DNA of 10,672 bases from Dehalococcoidia bacterium. Its GTDB lineage: Bacteria > Chloroflexota > Dehalococcoidia > Dehalococcoidales > UBA1222. Positions within the stretch are counted from its first letter, which is position 1. Every line of letters begins with the position of its first letter. Of the stretch, positions 1-5,125 are shown piece after piece. Position numbers and translations under genes: made by a program. The notes under the pieces are model-generated. The model was not told the DNA's origin and made no database searches. It saw only the letters and a list, made by a program, of their open reading frames with translations. The stretch is taken from assembly GCA_009784845.1 (NCBI GenBank), contig WQXK01000027.1, forward strand, positions 1-10,672, given 5' to 3'.

Positions 1-982
1 AGTATTTACCCTCGCGCCCGGCGAAAGGCGACGTGTTGACGGAGAATGTCATTTCAACTGTCGGCTCGCCTATTTCAATACGTTTGATAGCATCAGGACA
101 CTCCGGTGCCGTTAGCGTGTCACCGATATTCACGTCGGAAACACCTGTCACAGCCACTATATCCCCGGCACTTGAGCAATCGACATTGACGCGCGAAAGC
201 CCCATATATGTGAGCACCTCAGCAACCTCATAGGACTTTTGCACGCCGTCGGCATAGATGCACATCACACGCTCGCGCGGGACTATTTTGCCGCGAAAGA
301 TGCGCCCGATGGCAATTTTGCCCTTGTGGCTATCATAATCCAAATTGGAAACCATCATTTGGAAATGCCCTTCTTCAATGTGCGGAGGAGGGATTTTTTC
401 CAATATGGCATCAAATAGCAGGCTAACATCCGTGCTCTTGCTCAAATCCGGCTCAGCCGCCACTATGCCCTGACGCCCACTGGCATACAAAACAGGAAAA
501 TCAAGCTGCTCAGCCGTCGTAGCCAATTCCAAAAACAAATCCTGTGTCAGATGTAATACTTCCTGAATGCGTGCATTTTCGCGGTCAATCTTGTTAATAA
601 CCACTATCGGATGCAGACCATGTTTCAGTGCCTGCTTGAGCACATATTTTGTCTGCGGCATGGGACCCTCAACCGCATCAATCATGAGCAAACACCCGTC
701 AGCCATGTGTATGACGCGCTCTACCTCACCTGAAAAGTCAGCATGTCCCGGGGTGTCAATTATGTTGATTTTCACGCCCTTGTACGTCACAGCTGTGTTT
801 TTTGCCATGATGGTGATGCCACGCTCGCGCTCCTGCGGGTTGGAGTCCATCACACATTCCACCACCGCCTGGTTGGCACGAAAGATATGGCTTTGTTTGA
901 GCAACGCATCCACCATAGTTGTTTTGCCATGGTCTACATGCGCGATAATAGCCACATTACGAATATCATCACGATATTTCAT
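1..982 (-). CDS. typA: Translational GTPase TypA/BipA, N-terminal part (partial at left edge)
   Basis: This is a ribosome-associated GTPase of the EF-G/LepA class, linked in other bacteria to 50S assembly and to growth under stress or cold. About 327 residues are visible and the C-terminal half lies beyond the window. The G domain is intact: P-loop A-H-V-D-H-G-K-T-T at residues 14-22, M-D-S-N followed by switch R-G-I-T-I at 54-58, D-T-P-G-H at 76-80 and N-K-I-D at 130-133. The start of the EF-Tu-like domain 2 follows. The M-D-S-N...E-R-E-R-G-I-T-I pattern and the G-P-M-P-Q-T stretch are typical of TypA rather than EF-G or LepA. The ATG at 982 is preceded by AGGTGG about 11 nt upstream, and homology begins right after it. 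No convincing -35/-10 pair was found upstream. The family call is firm; the C-terminus is unseen. Confidence 0.95.
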   Translation of the reverse strand, partial: MKYRDDIRNVAIIAHVDHGKTTMVDALLKQSHIFRANQAVVECVMDSNPQERERGITIMAKNTAVTYKGVKINIIDTPGHADFSGEVERVIHMADGCLLMIDAVEGPMPQTKYVLKQALKHGLHPIVVINKIDRENARIQEVLHLTQDLFLELATTAEQLDFPVLYASGRQGIVAAEPDLSKSTDVSLLFDAILEKIPPPHIEEGHFQMMVSNLDYDSHKGKIAIGRIFRGKIVPRERVMCIYADGVQKSYEVAEVLTYMGLSRVNVDCSSAGDIVAVTGVSDVNIGDTLTAPECPDAIKRIEIGEPTVEMTFSVNTSPFAGREGKY

Positions 983-1293
983 TTTGTATAAACCCACCTT
1001 TTACACATAAAACAGTACATAATCGTATAATCTGGTCAAAAGAATGAAATGAATGGAGAATATGCAACAAAACATCAGCCCCTTCTAAAGACAGGGCATC
1101 CGTGAGGATTACCTATACCGAAATCGATGCAAACCGTTCACAAACAACTTATTATGCCATGTAATATACGAATATTCTTTGACAATGTACCACATACCCG
1201 ATGCTGTATTCAATTTTCCGAGAGGAAATGGTCTTAAGCCACTGTTATATCTCAAATTTTGCGGTGCCAACAGGCACAGCCGACACATTCTTA
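983..1293. other. Intergenic stretch without a supported gene
   Basis: Between the typA start and the promoter of the radical SAM cassette I see no gene, tRNA or known RNA. It must hold the typA promoter on the minus strand, but no clean pair is visible: a TTGACC near 1030-1040 has no good -10 at 15-19 bp. On the plus strand a TTGACA at 1179-1184 is followed by TGTATT only after 20 bp. A short inverted repeat, GTGCC-AACA-GGCAC at 1264-1277, sits just upstream of the cassette's -35 box and could be an operator, though its arms are only 5 bp. Confidence 0.5.
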
Positions 1294-1322
1294 TTGCGCG
1301 ACAAAAGGTATAAGGCTATAAT
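1294..1322 (+). promoter_or_regulatory. Sigma-70-type promoter of the radical SAM cassette
   Basis: TTGCGC at 1294-1299 and a perfect TATAAT at 1317-1322 are separated by exactly 17 bp. Transcription would start near 1329, giving a leader of about 60 nt before the ATG at 1389. This argues against a GTG start at 1326 for the small gene, since that codon would lie at or before the transcription start. Confidence 0.7.
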
Positions 1323-1372
1323 AAAGTGCACATGTTAAAAATGCACGTGAGCCGCAGGGAATGGGGTGCGGC

Positions 1373-1379
1373 AAGGAGG
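1373..1379 (+). promoter_or_regulatory. Shine-Dalgarno site that fixes the start of the small lipoprotein/precursor gene
   Basis: A perfect AAGGAGG lies 9 nt before the ATG at 1389. The open frame extends upstream to a GTG at 1326, but this site and the promoter position favour the ATG. Confidence 0.8.
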
Positions 1380-1388
1380 CACTGTCAG

Positions 1389-1670
1389 ATGGAAATAAAG
1401 CACGTAGAAGAATACGAAAAGCCAAAATTCAATTCTTTTCAGCTGAAAACTGGCAAGGTGCTTATGGCCGGTGCCGCATGCATAGCATTGTTGGGTATGG
1501 CAAGTGCGTTGGGAGGATGTGGAGAAAACCTGATTGAACCAGAATATACTCCAGGCACTCCAGCGCCACAGGATTTTACAAACGAGACAGGTTCAGATCA
1601 GTCGTCGGAGCCTCAATCAGCAGAAACTTTTGAGGTCTCTATGGGTGATATTATCTCACTCGCCCTCTAG
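1389..1670 (+). CDS. Small lipobox-bearing protein, candidate target/precursor of the adjacent radical SAM enzyme
   Basis: This is a 93-residue protein of no family I can name with confidence. Residues 1-20 are charged and polar, including F-N-S-F-Q-L-K. Residues 24-43 form a hydrophobic segment rich in Ala, Gly, Leu and Met. It ends in L-G-G-C (41-44), a good lipobox for cleavage before Cys44. The rest is acidic and Pro/Ser/Thr-rich (P-G-T-P-A-P at 55-60) with a short hydrophobic C-terminus. Apart from Cys31 in the hydrophobic segment and Cys44 there is no cysteine. It has its own promoter and a strong Shine-Dalgarno site, and ends 41 nt before the radical SAM gene. That arrangement is typical of a modified peptide and its maturase. 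I recall TIGRFAM models for an 'rSAM/lipoprotein system' pairing such genes, but cannot check membership. It could also be an ordinary small lipoprotein. The gene looks real; its function is inferred. Confidence 0.75.
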   Translation: MEIKHVEEYEKPKFNSFQLKTGKVLMAGAACIALLGMASALGGCGENLIEPEYTPGTPAPQDFTNETGSDQSSEPQSAETFEVSMGDIISLAL

Positions 1671-1711
1671 AACAGTACACTAATCAGTAATATTCATTAG
1701 GAGTACACCTT

Positions 1712-2773
1712 ATGCAATACATACTCCATATCACACAGCAGTGCAATATGGATTGCGACTATTGCACAACCCCAAAAACAGATGATTTTATGAGTCGCGA
1801 AACTGTTTGTAAGGTCGCGGATATGGCACTTGCCAATGCCCTATGCAAAGGTCATAAAACCACTTGCATGTCTTTTTACGGCGGAGAACCACTGCTTTGC
1901 AAAGAGTTAATCTACGATACAATGGATTACTGCCGCAGCATTAGTCGCGGCAAAGACGTACGGTTCACATACCGCATCACCACCAATGGCACACTTGTCG
2001 ATAACAATTTTATCAAGCGTTGTAAAGCCGAGGGATTAAAGCTGGCACTTTCCATTGACGGCACTAAAGAAGCACACGACAAGCACAGACGCTTCAAGGG
2101 CGGAGGTGCAACTTTTGATGAAGTCCAACGCATTGGAAAAACAATTCTGCGTGAGTTGCCTAACACAACCGCCATGCTCACTTTCAGCGAAGACACCGTA
2201 CCAATGCTCTATGATTCAATAAATTTTCTGTATGATTTCGGATTTAAAAAGGTCGTTACCGCACTGAACTATTCAGGTGTCTGGAGTGAGGCTGGTTTTG
2301 CAGCGCTGAGAGCGGAATATGAGCGCCTTGCCACATGGTATGGTGACAAACTCCTAAACAATGATACTTTTGCCCTGCCGCTTTTTGATGGTAAGTTTAT
2401 AAATCTGCTGACCCCTCAAATAGACGAGGGACGTTGCATCCCCGGCAAGCTTCGAATTTCCATAGCCACCGACGGGAGCATTTATCCATGCACTCAATAT
2501 GTAGGTCTCAGCGAATATTTGTTGGGTAATGCAAATCATGACCATGTACCTGACAAATCCAAGCTGGAGACACTTTCCACAGAATACGCAAAAGAGTTGC
2601 CAAGCTGTGATGGATGCGCTATCAGCAAGCGTTGCGACCATATGTGCGGCTGCGAAAACATTGCCAGCACAGGTTTTGCACGCAGAATCTCTCCGTTGAT
2701 ATGCGCACATGAGCGAATGCTTGTTGGTATTACGGATTGTTTAGGAGAAAGAGTTTTCAAGGCAAACGCTTAG
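1712..2773 (+). CDS. Radical SAM/SPASM-domain enzyme, putative peptide or lipoprotein maturase
   Basis: This 353-residue enzyme should use a [4Fe-4S] cluster and S-adenosylmethionine for radical modification of a peptide or protein. The cluster motif C-x3-C-x2-C is Cys11, Cys15 and Cys18. The SAM-binding motif G-G-E-P is at 57-60, and further barrel strands carry T-T-N-G-T (90-94) and L-S-I-D-G (113-117). The C-terminal SPASM region is complete: Cys242, Cys260, then Cys299-x2-Cys302-x5-Cys308-x3-Cys312-x-Cys314, and Cys331. This is enough for two auxiliary [4Fe-4S] clusters, as in anaerobic sulfatase maturases and RiPP maturases. No clear N-terminal RiPP-recognition domain precedes the barrel, since the motif begins at residue 11. 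The ATG has AGGAG 8 nt upstream. It follows the small lipobox gene by 41 nt and probably shares its transcript. The superfamily is certain; the substrate is inferred from position. Confidence 0.93.
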   Translation: MQYILHITQQCNMDCDYCTTPKTDDFMSRETVCKVADMALANALCKGHKTTCMSFYGGEPLLCKELIYDTMDYCRSISRGKDVRFTYRITTNGTLVDNNFIKRCKAEGLKLALSIDGTKEAHDKHRRFKGGGATFDEVQRIGKTILRELPNTTAMLTFSEDTVPMLYDSINFLYDFGFKKVVTALNYSGVWSEAGFAALRAEYERLATWYGDKLLNNDTFALPLFDGKFINLLTPQIDEGRCIPGKLRISIATDGSIYPCTQYVGLSEYLLGNANHDHVPDKSKLETLSTEYAKELPSCDGCAISKRCDHMCGCENIASTGFARRISPLICAHERMLVGITDCLGERVFKANA

Positions 2774-2820
2774 ATTTCACTTGCCTGCACAGATAGAGTC
2801 TGAATCAAAGACCTCAGAGT

Positions 2821-2842
2821 AAGCTATGCCCTAGCTTCTTTT
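2821..2842 (+). terminator. Weak candidate terminator after the radical SAM gene
   Basis: AAGCTA (2821-2826) and TAGCTT (2832-2837) form a 6-bp stem with a 5-nt loop, followed by CTTTT. It lies 48 nt after the radical SAM stop and overlaps the last codon of the convergent MFS gene. The stem has low GC, so termination here is uncertain. Confidence 0.3.
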
Positions 2843-4042
2843 ACCAGCGGTACCAAGAACATGCTTGCGTCGCATGAGCACCGCAAACAATGCAGCAGAC
2901 ACCGCCATGAGTAACCCCACCAATGCGAACGTAGTTTGATAGGAAATAACCCCGAGAAGAATACCCGCAACCATTGGTCCTGCCGCCTGCCCTATGTCCA
3001 TAATGCTTGAGAGCACCCCCATGGCACCACCACGTCCCTCCGTACGCGACATGTCAGCTACCAATGCCGAGGTGGAAACCGTAACAGTGGCAAGCCCCAA
3101 CCCAAAAAGTGCCATCAGCAATAGTAAGGCGGCATAATTACTCCAAAGTAGCATCGCCGAGGCAGCAATTCCTCCAAGCAACAACCCGACGCTGATGAGC
3201 AAAATGCGTCCAAAGCGGTCAGACAGGCGCCCCATTGCCGGCTTAGAAAACGCAGCAGCCAGTATTTGCACCGTGAAAAGTATTCCGATTTGCCAGGCGG
3301 GGTAACCGTACGTTTCATTCAAATATATTGGAAGGAATGTTTCCATACAGCCAAAGGCAAAATACTGCACAGCTTCAATACCGCTGGTTGCCAGTATGCC
3401 GCCATGGTGAAAAATAAATGCTATCTCCTGCCCGTATTTACGGCAATGTTGCCGTAAAGCCTCTTTTGCTTTTGTCGAGGCAACCGTTGCAAAACGCAAT
3501 CGGGATATCGCCAGCAACGCCAGCACACCCGCCACACCGTCAGCTATATAAATCCAGCGGAAATTATCGCCGAAGATGAGTAACCCGCCGGCAAAAGGGG
3601 CGAGAAAGCGCCCTATCATGGTAGCCGAAGAATACCAAGCAATGCGCTCTCCGCGTCCGCTGGAATAGGTATCAGCCACCGCAGCAAGAGCAACCGGTCC
3701 CAAAATAGCCGTTGCCAAGCCGTGATATATACGCACAACCACAAGATGCCACGGAGCAGTTATCAACAGATACAGAAACGGCGCAGTGGCAAAAACAAAA
3801 GCAGCCGCCAGCAATACACGGCGCCGTCCAATGATATCCGACAGCATCCCGGCAGGCAGGCTAACCACTATACCCACAATCGTCGATGCAGCAGCAATAA
3901 ACCCAACCATGGAGACCGGAACGCCCATTGAGCGAATAAAAAGAGGTAAAGCGGGGTTTTTGGCCATGGTAGAACTGAAAACAGCCAATCCTCCGCTGAG
4001 ACACAGCAGCAGAAACGGAGTCAGTCTGAGTTTAATCTTCAT
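2831..4042 (-). CDS. MFS transporter, DHA1-like drug/proton antiporter type
   Basis: This is an integral membrane protein of the major facilitator superfamily, about 403 residues with alternating hydrophobic segments consistent with 12 helices. Motif A in loop 2-3 is present (G65-x3-D69-x2-G72-R73-R74), and an echo, G-R-L-S-D-R-F-G-R, occurs in the second half. A motif-C-like stretch (G144 to G153, with P149-x2-G-G) points to the drug:H+ antiporter group, so efflux of a small hydrophobic compound is the best guess. The substrate cannot be read from sequence. The frame extends upstream to a TTG at 4081, but M-K-I-K-L-R at 4042 is a more typical MFS start. Neither has a good Shine-Dalgarno site, so the start is uncertain. 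A possible -10 (TATGAT, 4155-4160) lies upstream. It converges on the radical SAM gene with a 57-nt gap, so any export role for that cassette is speculative. Confidence 0.9.
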   Translation of the reverse strand: MKIKLRLTPFLLLCLSGGLAVFSSTMAKNPALPLFIRSMGVPVSMVGFIAAASTIVGIVVSLPAGMLSDIIGRRRVLLAAAFVFATAPFLYLLITAPWHLVVVRIYHGLATAILGPVALAAVADTYSSGRGERIAWYSSATMIGRFLAPFAGGLLIFGDNFRWIYIADGVAGVLALLAISRLRFATVASTKAKEALRQHCRKYGQEIAFIFHHGGILATSGIEAVQYFAFGCMETFLPIYLNETYGYPAWQIGILFTVQILAAAFSKPAMGRLSDRFGRILLISVGLLLGGIAASAMLLWSNYAALLLLMALFGLGLATVTVSTSALVADMSRTEGRGGAMGVLSSIMDIGQAAGPMVAGILLGVISYQTTFALVGLLMAVSAALFAVLMRRKHVLGTAGKRS

Positions 4043-4202
4043 CGGCGTGGCACAGAAAAAGCAATTATGCCAAAAACGCAATCCAGCCCTGCTTAGTGCC
4101 CCGACTCAAGCAGCAAACAATTGCAGCAAATTTTCCATCTGTAGCACCGACATTATCATACCACTTTAACGTCGTGGAATTAACTTACTGTTCCGTGGGT
4201 AT

Positions 4203-4242
4203 TAGAAAAAGCAATGCAGCGACCATATGGTCGCTGCATTGC
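4203..4242 (-). terminator. Strong rho-independent terminator of rpsU
   Basis: Positions 4211-4242 are a perfect 32-bp palindrome (arms GCAATGCAGCGACC and its complement around ATAT). Read on the minus strand it is followed by TTTTTCT (4210-4204). It starts 38 nt after the rpsU stop. The T tract lies only on the minus-strand side, so termination of leftward transcription is the natural reading. Confidence 0.88.
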
Positions 4243-4280
4243 GAACTAAACTTGCGTAATATTACCTGCAAAGACAATCT

Positions 4281-4490
4281 TTAATACTGTCTTGGCTTAG
4301 GCATGCTTTCCTGGCGCTTGCGCCGACGGGCACTCTTTTTGGTCTTAATACGCTCTGCATCCCCCCGGGAGATGAAATACTCATGGGCTCTTGCTTCACG
4401 CAAAACGCCCTCTGTTTGCACCATTCTTTGGAAACGCTTAAGCAGCGAATCCTGAGATTCGCCATCGCGAATGGTCACTTTCAAAGACAA
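4281..4490 (-). CDS. rpsU: 30S ribosomal protein S21
   Basis: This is a small basic protein of the 30S subunit, located near the anti-Shine-Dalgarno end of 16S rRNA. It has 69 residues. The family core is clear: an N-terminal strand (S-L-K-V), then L-L-K-R-F-Q-R-M-V near residues 16-24, G-V-L-R-E-A-R near 28-34, and a basic tail containing K-K-S-A-R-R-R-K-R. The start is TTG with a very strong AGGAGGTGA just upstream; no ATG is available in frame. It is transcribed leftwards, downstream of the zinc-ribbon gene with a 96-nt gap. That gap holds a possible promoter of its own, and the gene ends at a strong terminator. It could therefore be made both by read-through and from its own start site. 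Confidence 0.95.
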   Translation of the reverse strand: MSLKVTIRDGESQDSLLKRFQRMVQTEGVLREARAHEYFISRGDAERIKTKKSARRRKRQESMPKPRQY

Positions 4491-4496
4491 CTTACT

Positions 4497-4505
4497 TCAC
4501 CTCCT
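4497..4505 (-). promoter_or_regulatory. Strong Shine-Dalgarno site supporting the TTG start of rpsU
   Basis: On the minus strand AGGAGGTGA is followed by AGTAAG and then TTG. This near-perfect complement of the 16S rRNA tail compensates for the weak start codon and decides the start. Confidence 0.8.
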
Positions 4506-4527
4506 CCGCAGAGACTTTCAGACAATC

Positions 4528-4560
4528 ATACATGGGCTGACATTATATCAACCCATGTAT
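4528..4560 (-). promoter_or_regulatory. Extended -10 promoter of rpsU inside a dyad
   Basis: The minus strand carries TGATATAAT (4542-4550), an extended -10 element (TG-N-TATAAT), with no clear -35. It sits at the centre of an inverted repeat with 13-nt arms (4528-4540 and 4548-4560, one mismatch: ATACATGGG and CCCATGTAT outer parts). There is no T tract after the dyad on the minus strand, so it does not look like a terminator. It could be an operator overlapping the promoter, or an RNA hairpin in the read-through transcript. Confidence 0.5.
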
Positions 4561-4586
4561 AAATTTTACCTGTTAGAGTTAACTTT

Positions 4587-4880
4587 CTAGCGCTTAATGC
4601 TGCGATAACAGTCGCTGCAATAAACCGGCTTGTCGCCACGAGGTTGGAAAGGAACCTCTGTTGACTTACCGCAACTTGCACAAGTAGTCGGGAACATCTG
4701 ACGGGCACCGCCGCCAAATCCACCAGCACCACCGCGCTCTGCCTTACGAGCCTGACGGCATGAAGGGCAGCGTTTAGGCTCATTGGTATAACCCTTTGAC
4801 TGGAAGAACTCCTGATCCTGGGCGCTGAAAGCAAACGTTGCGCCGCAATCACAGCACTGGATTGACTTGTCCTCAAACAC
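4587..4880 (-). CDS. Double zinc-ribbon protein (probable zinc-ribbon domain plus CxxC...CxxC domain)
   Basis: This 97-residue protein has two predicted zinc-binding units. The first runs from about residue 5 to 46: Cys9/Cys10-x-Cys12-G, F-F-x-x-K-G-Y-x-N-E-P, then Cys38-x2-Cys41. This is the pattern of the 'probable zinc-ribbon domain' proteins. A Gly-rich linker (50-59) follows. The second runs from about 64 to 94: Cys67-x2-Cys70, then V-P-F-x-P-R-G-D-K-P-V-Y, then Cys88-x2-Cys91. Similar proteins occur in Chloroflexota, Clostridia and candidate phyla, to my recollection, with no established function; nucleic-acid or ribosome binding is a guess from the fold and from the neighbouring rpsU. 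The start is GTG with AGGAGGT 7 nt upstream, and no in-frame ATG is available. It has a good promoter and a structured leader. The domain call is firm; the role is unknown. Confidence 0.9.
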   Translation of the reverse strand: MFEDKSIQCCDCGATFAFSAQDQEFFQSKGYTNEPKRCPSCRQARKAERGGAGGFGGGARQMFPTTCASCGKSTEVPFQPRGDKPVYCSDCYRSIKR

Positions 4881-4882
4881 TA

Positions 4883-4929
4883 TGGATGACCTCCTCTCTT
4901 AATTTCAGTTCGAAGTTTTTGGTCATCCA
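4883..4929 (-). promoter_or_regulatory. Leader stem that includes part of the Shine-Dalgarno of the zinc-ribbon gene
   Basis: TGGATGACC (4921-4929 read on the minus strand) and GGTCATCCA (4883-4891) are perfectly complementary over 9 bp around a 29-nt loop. The Shine-Dalgarno AGGAGGT occupies 4889-4895, so its last three bases fall in the 3' arm. Formed in the mRNA, this stem would limit ribosome access. Confidence 0.45.
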
Positions 4930-4955
4930 GCGTGATACAAATAGCAATAGAGCAT
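4923..4955 (-). CDS. Possible 10-codon leader peptide before the zinc-ribbon gene
   Basis: ATG at 4955 opens a frame M-L-Y-C-Y-L-Y-H-A-G ending in TGA (4925-4923). It lies wholly in the predicted 5' leader, about 20 nt after the probable transcription start. A weak AGG is 7 nt upstream. The stop codon lies inside the 5' arm of the 9-bp stem, so a terminating ribosome would keep that stem open. Three Tyr codons and one Cys codon in ten are notable, but such a short frame can arise by chance. Confidence 0.25.
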   Translation of the reverse strand: MLYCYLYHAG

Positions 4956-4982
4956 GTAATAACCTAAACCTAAACCTCCGAC

Positions 4983-5011
4983 ATTATACATTACCGCTAC
5001 ACACTGTGCAA
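4983..5011 (-). promoter_or_regulatory. Sigma-70-type promoter of the zinc-ribbon/rpsU unit
   Basis: On the minus strand TTGCAC (5011-5006) and TATAAT (4988-4983) are separated by exactly 17 bp. The predicted start is near 4976, giving a leader of about 95 nt before the GTG. A short run of TTTAGG repeats follows the -10. Confidence 0.75.
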
Positions 5012-5055
5012 CACACACCAAGCGCAGCCACTTTTTTCATTCAAATTACGCAGAG

Positions 5056-5095
5056 CCAAAACGCACAGTGTGATGCAAATCGCACAAAGTGCGAT
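5056..5095 (-). terminator. Candidate terminator of greA
   Basis: Two mutually exclusive hairpins are possible downstream of greA. One is a 7-bp stem, ATCGCAC-AAA-GTGCGAT (5079-5095). The other is longer, with arms 5083-5093 and 5062-5072 (9 of 11 pairs), and is followed on the minus strand by TTTT. The second fits a rho-independent terminator, though its T tract is short. Confidence 0.4.
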
Positions 5096-5125
5096 ACAGC
5101 AGCGCAATTACAAAATACCGGCTTA

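Noticed and set aside
567..1010. Long plus-strand open frame (147 codons) across the typA region.
   Set aside because: It is the antisense of the TypA G domain, which has all GTPase motifs on the minus strand.
1179..1210. TTGACA and TGTATT as a possible promoter upstream of the cassette.
   Set aside because: The spacing is 20 bp, and a far better promoter with 17-bp spacing lies at 1294-1322.
1228..1338. A 36-codon plus-strand frame starting ATG with a purine-rich stretch before it, just upstream of the small lipobox gene.
   Set aside because: The purine run is only 2 nt from the ATG, the frame spans the predicted promoter of the cassette, and the peptide has no recognisable signal or composition.
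1326..1388. A 21-residue N-terminal extension of the small lipobox protein from a GTG at 1326.
   Set aside because: The predicted transcription start is near 1329, and a perfect AAGGAGG sits 9 nt before the ATG at 1389.
2790..2820. Imperfect inverted repeat GAGTCT...AGACCTC between the convergent radical SAM and MFS genes as a bidirectional terminator.
   Set aside because: The stem is six pairs with a bulge and has no T tract on either strand.
4963..4979. Two and a half CCTAAA repeats resembling a telomere-type motif.
   Set aside because: Too few copies to mean anything as a repeat array; noted only because they lie at the start of the zinc-ribbon leader.
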